Origin: JANQJA01 sp965267485
GTDB lineage: Bacteria; Pseudomonadota; Gammaproteobacteria; Pseudomonadales; Azotimanducaceae
Assembly: GCA_965267485.1 (NCBI GenBank)
Contig: OZ254080.1
Span: 2,914,001 to 2,978,000 of the forward strand
DNA length: 64,000 nt
Reading direction: 5' to 3'
Below the pieces are notes generated by a model. The model saw only the letters and a program-made list of their open reading frames with translations, was not told the origin of the DNA and ran no database searches. This document shows positions 51,287-59,603 of the stretch, in pieces; within the stretch, counting starts at the first letter, position 1; the number at the start of each line of letters is the position of its first letter. A program made the position numbers and the translations under genes.

Positions 51287-52311
51287 CCCGATTTTGCCTC
51301 AATGGTACGATCCGGCCCCGCTGCGTTTCTCGCGACGACCCGGTTGCGCCCGTCGCGCTTGGCTTCGTACAAGTGTTCGTCTGCGCGCTGCAACCACGAC
51401 TCGGCATGATCCTCTTCTTCGAGTGAAGCCACCCCCACGCTGATCGTCACCTTCCGGTCGCGCAGCAGTTCCTTCGCCTCGATGGTTTGGCACAGTTCTT
51501 CAGCCACGCGTTGCCCGGTCTCCATGTCAGTACCGCTCAGGATCACGAGAAACTCCTCGCCGCCGGTGCGGAACGCGCGGTCGACCTTGCGGAAGCGAGC
51601 AATCAGCAACTGGCCGATATTGGCGAGCACCTCATCGCCCGCCGCATGGCCGAACTCATCGTTGATCGGTTTGAAGTGGTCGATGTCACAGGCAAGCAGT
51701 GTCATTGGCGTTTCATGGCGCCGGTTCTGCTCGATGGCGTGGGCGATCGACTCCAGCAACAGCGTGCGGTTCAACAGCCCCGTTAGCGGATCGGTCGTGG
51801 CCTGCTTCTGCAGCTTGTCCTGCGCGACAGTCATGGCGTGCACAAAGATCGCGGTAAAGATCGCAACAGCGATCAGCGTGACAGCCGTACGTGCGGCGAG
51901 CCCGGTATCGAGGACCATCGCCGCCTGTGGCACGACGAGCGCGACCAGCAGAGCACTCGCGATCAACGCATTGCGTTCAGACAGCAGCAGGAAAAATGCG
52001 ACCAGGCCGGGATAGGACCAGAGGATGCCGATGATTCCCTGATTCTGTATCGAGACCGAGAGGAAAATCAGTATCACGGGCACCAGCACCAGAATCGAAA
52101 ACAGCTCGGTGTAACGGTTCTGGCGAATCAGCCAGGCCTTGATCGCGAGCACCACGACGATGACCGCGGCGCCGAAGCCAAGCAGGAACCGGCCCTGCAG
52201 AATATTGTTGGCAGAGAAGGGCAGCAACAACACCATGGCGGTCAGCGCGAGATAGTAGTTCGCGCGAACGCGGAAATCCGTGGCACCACCGGGCGTGAGT
52301 GAAAATTTCAT
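51283..52311 (-). CDS. Membrane diguanylate cyclase (GGDEF)
   Basis: A 342-residue protein. Six helices (about 18-170) precede a GGDEF domain starting TDPLTGLLNRTLLLESIAHA. Active-site motif RTGGEEFLVIL with GGEEF, substrate residues in LLACDIDHFKPINDEFGH, and the C-terminal RADEHLYEAKRDGRNRV. It should make cyclic di-GMP. No RxxD inhibitory site is visible at the expected distance before GGEEF. The start is ATG at 52311. The upstream yejABE operon ends 39 bases earlier, so it may be read from the same transcript. Confidence 0.92.
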   Translation of the reverse strand: MKFSLTPGGATDFRVRANYYLALTAMVLLLPFSANNILQGRFLLGFGAAVIVVVLAIKAWLIRQNRYTELFSILVLVPVILIFLSVSIQNQGIIGILWSYPGLVAFFLLLSERNALIASALLVALVVPQAAMVLDTGLAARTAVTLIAVAIFTAIFVHAMTVAQDKLQKQATTDPLTGLLNRTLLLESIAHAIEQNRRHETPMTLLACDIDHFKPINDEFGHAAGDEVLANIGQLLIARFRKVDRAFRTGGEEFLVILSGTDMETGQRVAEELCQTIEAKELLRDRKVTISVGVASLEEEDHAESWLQRADEHLYEAKRDGRNRVVARNAAGPDRTIEAKSG

Positions 52312-52349
52312 GCGTCCAAGCTTACCAAGCAGCACGCCCGCTGAGTATC

Positions 52350-53408
52350 TCAGGCCGGGCTGAACGCCCCGCCGTCACGCTGTTCGCGCTCGACCAGCTT
52401 GCGGGGATCAAAGGCATCACGCACCGCTTCGCCGACGAAGATCAGCAACACCAGCGTCGTTGCCAGCACACAGAATCCGGTCAGGCCAAGCCACGGGGCG
52501 CGTACATTTTTTTGGCCCTGAGCGAGCAGTTCGCCCAGCGATGCCGACCCCGGCGGCAGACCGAAACCCAGAAAGTCGAGGGCCGTCAGTGTCGTAATCG
52601 AGCCGTTCAGGATGAATGGCAGGAAGGTCAGTGTCGCGACCATCGCGTTCGGCAACACATGGCGCCACATGATGACGGGATTCGAGACGCCCATGGCACG
52701 GGCGGCACGCACAAACTCGAAGTTGCGCACGCGAAGGAACTCGGCGCGAACAACGGCCACCAGTCCCGTCCATGAGAACAGCAGCAGGATCAGCAGCAGC
52801 CACATGATGTTTGGCTCAACGATGCTCGCCAGGATGATCAGCACGAACAGCACAGGCAACCCCTGCCAGATCTCGACGAGGCGCTGGCCGATGAGATCGA
52901 CGTTGCCGCCATAGTAGCCCTGCACCGCGCCGACGAGGATGCCGATCGCCGACGCCATCGCGGTCAGCGCGAGGCCAAACGCCACCGACAGCCTGAAGCC
53001 GTAGATCAGCCTCGCGAGCGTGTCCTTGCCGCCGTCGTCAGTGCCGAGCAGGTGACGGGCTGACGGAGGTGCGGGGGCCGGCTGGTCGAGCTGATAGTCG
53101 ATGGTGTCGTAGCTGAACGGTATCGGTGGCCAGAGTTGCCAGCTTTCCGGGCCCTCGAGCAGTTGCCGCACGTAGGGGTCGCGATAGTCCGCAATCAGTT
53201 CCAGTTCACCGCCGAGATCCCGCTCCGTATATTCAACGAGCACCGGAAAGAACCATTGCCCCTCATGAACGGCGATGATCGGCTTGTCGTTGGCGATGAA
53301 CTCGGCAAACAGCGACGTGCCGAACAGCGCGAGGAAGATCCACAGCGAGTAGTAGCCACGCTTGTTGGCCTTGAAGTTCTTCCAGCGGCGCGCGGTAACC
53401 TCGTTCAC
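52350..53408 (-). CDS. yejE: YejE-type ABC importer permease
   Basis: A 352-residue permease. One N-terminal helix (SLWIFLALFGTSLFAEFIA), a periplasmic segment of about 75 residues, then five helices of the binding-protein-dependent transport domain with the EAA loop AAAMGVSNPVIMWRHVLPNAM (read RAARAMGVSNP). The order and spacing match E. coli YejE, which imports microcin C and antimicrobial or nutrient peptides. It overlaps yejB by 4 bases. No ATPase gene follows. Confidence 0.93.
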   Translation of the reverse strand: MNEVTARRWKNFKANKRGYYSLWIFLALFGTSLFAEFIANDKPIIAVHEGQWFFPVLVEYTERDLGGELELIADYRDPYVRQLLEGPESWQLWPPIPFSYDTIDYQLDQPAPAPPSARHLLGTDDGGKDTLARLIYGFRLSVAFGLALTAMASAIGILVGAVQGYYGGNVDLIGQRLVEIWQGLPVLFVLIILASIVEPNIMWLLLILLLFSWTGLVAVVRAEFLRVRNFEFVRAARAMGVSNPVIMWRHVLPNAMVATLTFLPFILNGSITTLTALDFLGFGLPPGSASLGELLAQGQKNVRAPWLGLTGFCVLATTLVLLIFVGEAVRDAFDPRKLVEREQRDGGAFSPA

Positions 53409-54496
53409 ACTTCCCTCGAACCAAAGTCGATGCGCGGATCGACGAGCACATAGCAGATGTCGCCGATGAGCTGCGCGATGAGCCCCACGAGCGTGAAGAT
53501 GAAGAGCGTGCCAAACAGGATCGGATAATCACGTTTTATGACCGCGTCGTAGCCCAGCAGGCCCATACCGTCGAGCGAGAAGATCACTTCAATGAGCAGT
53601 GCGCCGGTGAAGAGGATACCGATGAAGGCACCGGGAAAGCCCGCAATGACGATGAGCATCGCATTGCGGAAAACATGGCCGTACATCACGCGACGTTCCT
53701 GAAGCCCCTTGGCCCGGGCAGTGAGCACGAACTGCTTGTTGATCTCCTCGAGAAAGGAGTTCTTGGTGAGCATGGTGAGCGTTGCAAAGCCGCCCAGCGT
53801 CAGCGCGATCAGCGGTAATGCCAGATGCCACAGATAGTCGGTGATCTTCTGGTACCACGGCAGGTCGATCCAGTTCTCCGAGACGAGCCCGCGCATGGGG
53901 AAGACGTCCCAGTAACTGCCGCCGGCGAACAGGACGATGAGCAGGATCGCAAACAGAAAGCCCGGGATCGCGTAGGCCGTGAAGATGACGGCGCTGGTCC
54001 ATGCGTCGAAGCGCGTGCCGTCACGAACAGCTTTCGCGATGCCCATCGGGATCGACAGCGTGTACACAAAAAGCAGCGACCACAGCCCGAGCGAGATCGA
54101 AACCGGCATCGCGCTCAGCACGAGATCGAGCACGGGCTCACCCTGAAAGTAGCTGTCGCCGAAGTCGAGCCGCATGTAGTCCCACATCATGTTGAGAAAG
54201 CGTTCGTGCGCCGGCTTGTCGAACCCGAACTGCTTCTCCAACTGCTCAATCATCTCCGGTGGCAGCCCCTCGGCACCCGCATAGCCGCCATCGCTGCCGC
54301 TGCCGGCATCGGTGCCACTACCGGCACCGCCGCCGCTGATATTGGCGGTTGTGGACACATCCCCCATCCGCACCTGGGCAACGATCTGTTCAATCGGGCC
54401 GCCCGGTGCGAACTGCACGATCACGAAGTTGATGATCATGATGCCAAGCAGCGTCGGGATGATGAGCAGCAGTCGGCGCAGGATATAGGCGGCCAT
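53405..54496 (-). CDS. yejB: YejB-type ABC importer permease
   Basis: A 363-residue permease almost the length of E. coli YejB. Helix 1 is ILRRLLLIIPTLLGIMIINF; the EAA loop reads RAKGLQERRVMYGHVFRNAM. The periplasmic loop has a low-complexity glycine/serine stretch (GGGAGSGTDAGSGSDGG) that corresponds to a variable stretch in other YejB proteins. It overlaps both yejA and yejE at the ends (1 and 4 bases). Confidence 0.95.
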   Translation of the reverse strand: MAAYILRRLLLIIPTLLGIMIINFVIVQFAPGGPIEQIVAQVRMGDVSTTANISGGGAGSGTDAGSGSDGGYAGAEGLPPEMIEQLEKQFGFDKPAHERFLNMMWDYMRLDFGDSYFQGEPVLDLVLSAMPVSISLGLWSLLFVYTLSIPMGIAKAVRDGTRFDAWTSAVIFTAYAIPGFLFAILLIVLFAGGSYWDVFPMRGLVSENWIDLPWYQKITDYLWHLALPLIALTLGGFATLTMLTKNSFLEEINKQFVLTARAKGLQERRVMYGHVFRNAMLIVIAGFPGAFIGILFTGALLIEVIFSLDGMGLLGYDAVIKRDYPILFGTLFIFTLVGLIAQLIGDICYVLVDPRIDFGSREV

Positions 54497-56415
54497 CAGT
54501 CAGCGGTCTCCGGCTGGGCAAGCCCGGCTTCGATTCGCGCGGCCTTTTCTTCGTCATACCACCAGCCGTCAAGCCAGGGTACACGCTCGAGCGGTGCCGA
54601 CTCGACACGGTCGAACTTGTCCCAATACGCGATCGCCTCGCCCGGTTCAGCCGCAATCGGCACGAAGTAGAAGTTCCACAGCAGCACTCGATCGGCGGCC
54701 CGAACCGCAGCGTGGAACGTTTCAGCATCGGTTGCGCCGATTACGTACTCTGCCATCGCATCGACGGCGGGGTTTTTGACGTACCCCCAGTTCACGCCAT
54801 AGCCGAGTTCCGCACTGCGGCTGCCGAAGTGGTTGCGAAGCGCGCTGCCCGGAATGCGATACGGGAACATGTGGGCCCGGCTCGCATCGAAGGCACTGGA
54901 CTGCATGCGGTATTGCCAGTTGGAGACCTCAGGAACACGAATCGAGGTCTCGATGCCCACGCGATTCAGGTTGTCGATGTAGGGCAGAAGTGAACGGGCC
55001 AGCTCACTTGAGACAATGATGAAGTCGATAGTGAAAGGCTCGCCGGTTTCGTTGTTGACGAGGCGCCCGCCGTCGAGTACCCAGCCCGCTTCCTCGAACA
55101 ACCTGACCGCACGTTCCACGTACTCACGCTTGATGCCGAATCCGTCGTTCTTCGGTGGCTCGTAGACTTCGGTGAAGACGCGCTCCGGAAGCTGGTCGCG
55201 GAACGGCTCCAGCAATTCGCGTTCACGCTCGGAGGGCAGTCCTGTCGCCATCATGTCGGGCGCACCGTGAAAGAGACTCTTGCCGCGCTCAAAGTAGTCG
55301 TAGTAGATCACGCGGTTAGTGAACTCGAAGTCATAGAGCAGCCAGAGCGCCTCACGCACGCGGATATCCTGAAAGCGCTTCTCCCGAAGGTTCCAGAACA
55401 CGGGCCAGTTCAGCCCAACAGGTGCAGAAAGGGGCAGGATCTCGGTCTTGAAGAACCCCTGCCGCGCGGCAGGGAAATCGTATTCGACGTTCAGGTTCTT
55501 CGGGTTTCCGTCGGGCATGATATCCACGAGGTTCCCGCGCATGGCCTCGAGCCGGACCTTGTCGTCACGGAAGTAGTCGTACTTGATGCGCTGAAAATTG
55601 AATCTGCCACGCATCACCGGCAGGTCTTCACCCCAGTAATTGTCGATGCGCTCGTACACGATGTAGCGACCAAGACGGTAGTCCGTGATCTTGTAGGGGC
55701 CGCTCCCCAGTGGCGGCTCGGTAAGCGGCTGGGTGAAGTCGCGTCCTTCCCAGAAGTGTTTGGGAATGACAGGCATGACGCCAATGTTGCGAGCGATGCT
55801 CGGGTTCGGTGTGATGCCATCGCGCATGACGTACCGCACCTCTCGTGGGCCGATTTGCTCAACGCGGTCGATGTTGGCGATCATCACCCGCGTCCACGCC
55901 TGCGCTTCGGTGCGGAACTTCTCGAAGGTATACATCACATCATCGACGGTGATCGGCTTGCCGTCGTGCCAGTAGGCGCCCTCCCTGATCTTGAACGCGA
56001 CCCAGGAGAAGTCGGGCGCGATTTTGACGCCTTCTGCGAGACGGCCATACATCCCGGTCGCCTCGTCGGCCGCAGTCGAGAGCAGCCGGTCGTAGTACAG
56101 CAGGCTACTCGGCGAAAGGAAGCTCATGCCGGCCGCCTGACGTCCACGACTGATGAAGGAATTGAAGCTGTCGTAGGTACCGAGTACAGGAACCCGAATG
56201 GTGCCGGCACGAGGGGCATCCGGGTTGAAGTGATCGAAGTGGGTGAAGTCCGGCGGGTACTTCAGCGGATCGAGATGAGAGAACCCGTGATCGTAGACAA
56301 TGCCGGACGGCGTCTCAGGCGACAGGTCGATGGCGTCCGGAATGACCTCTGCCATCGCGGACGAACCAACCAGCGCGAACAGAAACGGTAGCAGTGTGCG
56401 CATCAGATTCAGCAA
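54496..56415 (-). CDS. yejA: YejA-type extracellular solute-binding protein
   Basis: A 639-residue family 5 peptide-binding protein with a signal peptide (LMRTLLPFLFALVGSSAMAE). Family blocks: PDFTHFDHFNPDAPRAGTIR, EGVKIAPDFSWVAFKIREGAYWHDGKPIT (read in parts), YRLGRYIVYERIDNYWGEDLP and NWPVFWNLREKRFQDIRVREAL. It delivers peptides to YejB/YejE. The TTG at 56415 has GGGAG 4-9 bases upstream, while the ATG at 56403 has none, so TTG is preferred. First gene of the operon. Confidence 0.94.
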   Translation of the reverse strand: MLNLMRTLLPFLFALVGSSAMAEVIPDAIDLSPETPSGIVYDHGFSHLDPLKYPPDFTHFDHFNPDAPRAGTIRVPVLGTYDSFNSFISRGRQAAGMSFLSPSSLLYYDRLLSTAADEATGMYGRLAEGVKIAPDFSWVAFKIREGAYWHDGKPITVDDVMYTFEKFRTEAQAWTRVMIANIDRVEQIGPREVRYVMRDGITPNPSIARNIGVMPVIPKHFWEGRDFTQPLTEPPLGSGPYKITDYRLGRYIVYERIDNYWGEDLPVMRGRFNFQRIKYDYFRDDKVRLEAMRGNLVDIMPDGNPKNLNVEYDFPAARQGFFKTEILPLSAPVGLNWPVFWNLREKRFQDIRVREALWLLYDFEFTNRVIYYDYFERGKSLFHGAPDMMATGLPSERERELLEPFRDQLPERVFTEVYEPPKNDGFGIKREYVERAVRLFEEAGWVLDGGRLVNNETGEPFTIDFIIVSSELARSLLPYIDNLNRVGIETSIRVPEVSNWQYRMQSSAFDASRAHMFPYRIPGSALRNHFGSRSAELGYGVNWGYVKNPAVDAMAEYVIGATDAETFHAAVRAADRVLLWNFYFVPIAAEPGEAIAYWDKFDRVESAPLERVPWLDGWWYDEEKAARIEAGLAQPETAD

Positions 56416-56493
56416 ATTGTCTCCCTCGCGCGTATTCTTGCATGAAACCTGCCCATCACCGCAAGCTGGGCGCGTGGAAATGAGGAACCCGAT

Positions 56494-57009
56494 ATGAAGT
56501 GCTTGCTGCCAATAACCTGTTTGCTGTTGTGGTCAATGGCCGTACCGGCTGCTGCCGACGACGCGGAGGTGCTCGATCTCGCCCGCGCAACCATCGAGCG
56601 GGTGCGGTTCCCTGCACTCATCACGGTCGACGAAGACGGCCAGCCCCGGGCGCGCACGGTCGATGCGTTCGCCCCTGACGAGGACTTCGTGGTGTGGGTG
56701 GCAACGCGCCCGAATACCCGCAAGGTCACCCAGATTCACGGCAACCCGAACGTGACGCTGTACTACTTCGACAGCGAAAGAAAGAACTATGTGACCATCA
56801 TGGGCGAGGCGCTGCTTGTCGATGACGAGGCAACAAAGCGACGTCTGCGGCGACCCGCCGATACCGACAAGCTGTATCCCGCATTTCCAGATGACTACCT
56901 GCTAATAAAAATCATTCCCGAATGGTTAGAGGGGATCTTGCCGGGCTACCGCGGCGACCCTGACAACTGGCAGCCGGTCTCCGTGTCGCTGGAGGGCCGT
57001 CAAAACTGA
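56494..57009 (+). CDS. Exported pyridoxamine 5'-phosphate oxidase-like protein
   Basis: A 171-residue flavin-reductase-like split barrel with a signal peptide (CLLPITCLLLWSMAVPAAADD), unusual for this fold. Blocks: RFPALITVDEDGQPRARTVDAF, FVVWVATRPNTRKVTQIHGNPNVTLYYFD (in parts), YVTIMGEALLVDD and YLLIKIIPEWLE. The fold binds FMN, F420 or heme. The ATG is 78 bases from the divergent yejA start. Confidence 0.85.
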   Translation: MKCLLPITCLLLWSMAVPAAADDAEVLDLARATIERVRFPALITVDEDGQPRARTVDAFAPDEDFVVWVATRPNTRKVTQIHGNPNVTLYYFDSERKNYVTIMGEALLVDDEATKRRLRRPADTDKLYPAFPDDYLLIKIIPEWLEGILPGYRGDPDNWQPVSVSLEGRQN

Positions 57010-57100
57010 CAATCTCCTACTTCCATTTGGGGCATTATGATGGTTTATTGAACATGCGCAGAAAGACAACTTCACGACAAGCCGCGAAACAACGCACCAG

Positions 57101-57487
57101 ATGAACGAAGATCAGATCGTCGACATCCTGTTCAGACACTACAATTCGCTTTTCCCGAAGACCTGCTCGAGTTGCGGAAAGAAGTTCGAAACCTTCAAGA
57201 CCTACGTCGAGGAAGTCACCCCGGTCGGCCGCTCAGTCTCCTACGACGCCGAGGTCGGTACCTGGGGAAAGGGCCCTGCACCGCTCATCGGTTCAGCGGC
57301 CATGTCGAACTGCACGTGCGGCACAACCCTCTCGCTCACCACAGACGACATGGAAGAGTCGCGCCGCCGCGAGCTTCTTGCGTGGATCAAGGAGCAGGTC
57401 GATGCGAGCGGCGTCGCGCCCAGCGACATTCTGCAGCGCCTCCGGGTTCGCGTGCGGGAGCGCGTCCTCGAACACTCCCACAGTTAG
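57101..57487 (+). CDS. Hypothetical protein with zinc-ribbon-like cysteines
   Basis: A 128-residue soluble protein with cysteines TCSSCGKKF (near residue 22) and SNCTCGTTL (near 71), separated by a polar region, which could form one zinc site. The C-terminal half is helical (MEESRRRELLAWIKEQVDAS, ILQRLRVRVRERVLEHSHS). No family recognised. Confidence 0.65.
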   Translation: MNEDQIVDILFRHYNSLFPKTCSSCGKKFETFKTYVEEVTPVGRSVSYDAEVGTWGKGPAPLIGSAAMSNCTCGTTLSLTTDDMEESRRRELLAWIKEQVDASGVAPSDILQRLRVRVRERVLEHSHS

Positions 57488-57502
57488 CATTCAGCGCCTC
57501 CC

Positions 57503-58135
57503 TCAAGACCAGCGGTCAAATCGCATGATCTCGTCAACGGGCTTGCGGGTCACCGGCCCGAACTTGCCCAGGGGATAGCCCACCGGGATCAGGCAGAGCG
57601 CGGCCATCGTCTCGGGCATGTTCACCGCAGCGCGCACCTTGTCCTGCTCCCTGAGCGCGAGCGTCGTGGGGGCAGCGCCAAGCCCCAGCGCCCGCGCGGC
57701 CAGCAACAGGTTCTGAACACCCGGCCAGATTGAACCACCGCCGCGCTGCGCGGCCTCATCGCTCACCTTCTGCCCGTATTCGAGGCACGCGAGAATCAGC
57801 GCAGGAACCTCATGCATGTGTTCCATCTGCCAGATCACGGCATCGAGCATTCGTTTTCGCTTGGCTTCACTCTGGTGTGACAGGCTGCCGGGATTCTCTC
57901 GCATCGGACCAATGTAGGCTTCGACACCTTCCCGGTTGAGCGCAGCGAGTTCACGTTTGACGTCGGGATCACGGACGACGATCCAGCGACCGTTCTGAAC
58001 GTTGGAACCGGACGGCGCCTGGTTGGCGGCATCGATCAGCTTGCGGAGCATGTCCTCCGGCACCTCACGGGTGTCGAGCTTGCGCATCGCACGGCAGTTG
58101 TACATGACGTCAAAGAGGCCCATGTCATCAGCCAT
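57503..58135 (-). CDS. Nitroreductase family protein
   Basis: A 210-residue FMN-dependent reductase: MYNCRAMRKLDTREVPEDML (FMN phosphate Arg), AANQAPSGSNVQNGRWIVVRD, GSIWPGVQNLLLAARALGLGAAPTT and CLIPVGYPLGKFGPVTRKPV. It reduces nitro or quinone compounds with NAD(P)H. The ATG at 58135 overlaps the DUF2306 gene by 8 bases. With the divergent TetR regulator it may form an inducible unit. Confidence 0.92.
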   Translation of the reverse strand: MADDMGLFDVMYNCRAMRKLDTREVPEDMLRKLIDAANQAPSGSNVQNGRWIVVRDPDVKRELAALNREGVEAYIGPMRENPGSLSHQSEAKRKRMLDAVIWQMEHMHEVPALILACLEYGQKVSDEAAQRGGGSIWPGVQNLLLAARALGLGAAPTTLALREQDKVRAAVNMPETMAALCLIPVGYPLGKFGPVTRKPVDEIMRFDRWS

Positions 58136-58832
58136 CCTTTTCTCCCCCTGTATGAATTGTGTCAGGGAGAATAACGCAATCGGCCTGACTCGCGAGCGCG
58201 GTACGAACGCCGCCGGCGCGACGTTGCCGGGACAGGGCGAGATACCACTCGACCAGGATCAGGTTTGGCACCCAACTGATCCAGGCAACGGTGGGATAGG
58301 CTTCTTCGAACGGCACACCCAAAGCGATCAGGATGCCGAGATAGATGCGCAGGGTCACCGCGCCGAATGTCATGGCAAAGTTGCGCATCATCCACTCGCG
58401 GTGCACAGCGACGTCGCCACGCCGAATCGCCGCATACGCCTGCCAGCCGCTGTAGAGCCAGAGCACGCCCAGAATGCCAAAGCCGAAGTGTGCAACCAGC
58501 CCACCCGCCGAGTACGGGGCCAGCATGAGGCCACCAAGGCCGCCGACGCCGATCAGCACGAGGTAGACGCGACCCAGATTGCGGTGAAGGGCGGGCCAGC
58601 GCTGGCGGAGGCCGCCCCAGAACTGGAAACCACCGAGCAGCAGCACCGTGGCACCCCCGAGCACGTGCATCGTGGCGCCGACCGCGTGTTCATCGAACCG
58701 GGCGTGAAAATCCGGCGCGCCCGTGATGCGAAACTGGAACAAATAACCGTGAATCGCGATCACGACACTGAAAACGATCATCGTCACAAGCCCGGCCAGC
58801 AGCCACCGGTTTGTAGGTCGAGCGATCACCAC
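58128..58832 (-). CDS. DUF2306 membrane protein
   Basis: A 234-residue protein with about six helices: WLLAGLVTMIVFSVVIAIHGY, HVLGGATVLLLGGFQFW, RVYLVLIGVGGLGGLMLA, and AIRRGDVAVHREWMMRNFAMTFGAVTLRIYLG (in parts). The HREWMMRNF block is the family signature. DUF2306 proteins may bind heme through conserved His residues; the role is not established. First gene of the - strand pair, facing the TetR gene. Confidence 0.88.
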   Translation of the reverse strand: MVIARPTNRWLLAGLVTMIVFSVVIAIHGYLFQFRITGAPDFHARFDEHAVGATMHVLGGATVLLLGGFQFWGGLRQRWPALHRNLGRVYLVLIGVGGLGGLMLAPYSAGGLVAHFGFGILGVLWLYSGWQAYAAIRRGDVAVHREWMMRNFAMTFGAVTLRIYLGILIALGVPFEEAYPTVAWISWVPNLILVEWYLALSRQRRAGGVRTALASQADCVILPDTIHTGGEKDG

Positions 58833-58840
58833 CGCACCTC

Positions 58841-58897
58841 ATCTTGACAGTGAAAAGATAGAGACCATTCTCGCGAAGATTTTGACAATGTCAAGAT
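58841..58897. promoter_or_regulatory. Candidate TetR operators in the divergent promoter region
   Basis: ATCTTGACA at 58841-58849 and its complement TGTCAAGAT at 58889-58897 form a spaced inverted repeat. The second includes a 13-base palindrome TTGACAATGTCAA (58882-58894). Both lie between the DUF2306 and TetR start codons, as expected for autoregulation. Confidence 0.55.
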
Positions 58898-58908
58898 TGG
58901 GGTAAAAT
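58882..58908 (+). promoter_or_regulatory. Promoter of the TetR gene
   Basis: TTGACA at 58882-58887 and TAAAAT at 58903-58908 are separated by 15 bases. Transcription would begin at about 58914-58916, at the ATG itself, implying a leaderless mRNA. No Shine-Dalgarno sequence is visible at normal spacing. The -35 hexamer is part of the palindromic operator. Confidence 0.5.
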
Positions 58909-58914
58909 CACGCC

Positions 58915-59547
58915 ATGACCTCAGGCGACAAGCGTTACCACCACGGTTCCCTCCGCGATGCGCTGCTAACGGCAGGCGACGAAGTTCTCGCCGAGCGCGG
59001 CTTCAAGGGCTTCACGATGCGGGAATGTGCGCGGCGCGCGGGCGTTAGCCACGCCGCTCCCAAACACCACTTCGGCAGCACCGCAGGGTTCCTGACCCAG
59101 CTTGCAGCTGTCGGTTTCGGGCGCCTGTGCTCGCTGCTCCGCGAGAATCTCGGCAAATCAGACGATCCGGACGAGGACTACGCTGCAACCACGCGCACTT
59201 ATCTCCACTTCGCAGAGGCCTACCCCGAACACTTTCGCATCATGTTCCGCTGTGACCTCATCGACGGCGACGACCCGATTCTGCACAGGAACGCGGCCAG
59301 CGTGTTCGTCGAACTCACCAATGTCATCCTGCGGCAGCGGGGCGAAGCGGAAATCGCACCGGATGGCCTTGGCCCGCTCAAGACCGATGAGGTCATCCAG
59401 GACATCCTGATCGGCTGGAGCCATATCCACGGTCTGGCCCATCTGAAACTCGAGCGCCAGCTCACCATGCTTACCGGCGGGAGAGAGAACGAACTGATTG
59501 AACGCGCCTCAGCCCGGTTGGCTCGACGAATGCGACAGACCGACTAA
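58915..59547 (+). CDS. TetR/AcrR family transcriptional regulator
   Basis: A 210-residue repressor. The N-terminal helix-turn-helix reads YHHGSLRDALLTAGDEVLAE, GFKGFTMRECARRAGVSHAA and PKHHFGSTAGFLTQL; the ligand domain continues to the end, with the TetR_C-like YLHFAEAYPEHFRIMFRCDLI. It probably controls the divergent DUF2306/nitroreductase pair and itself through the palindromes at 58841-58897. Confidence 0.93.
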   Translation: MTSGDKRYHHGSLRDALLTAGDEVLAERGFKGFTMRECARRAGVSHAAPKHHFGSTAGFLTQLAAVGFGRLCSLLRENLGKSDDPDEDYAATTRTYLHFAEAYPEHFRIMFRCDLIDGDDPILHRNAASVFVELTNVILRQRGEAEIAPDGLGPLKTDEVIQDILIGWSHIHGLAHLKLERQLTMLTGGRENELIERASARLARRMRQTD

Positions 59548-59603
59548 CCGAATACCCCGCATTTCGGTAGACTTGAAAAACACCCTCCGATCCCGGTTTC
59601 AGG

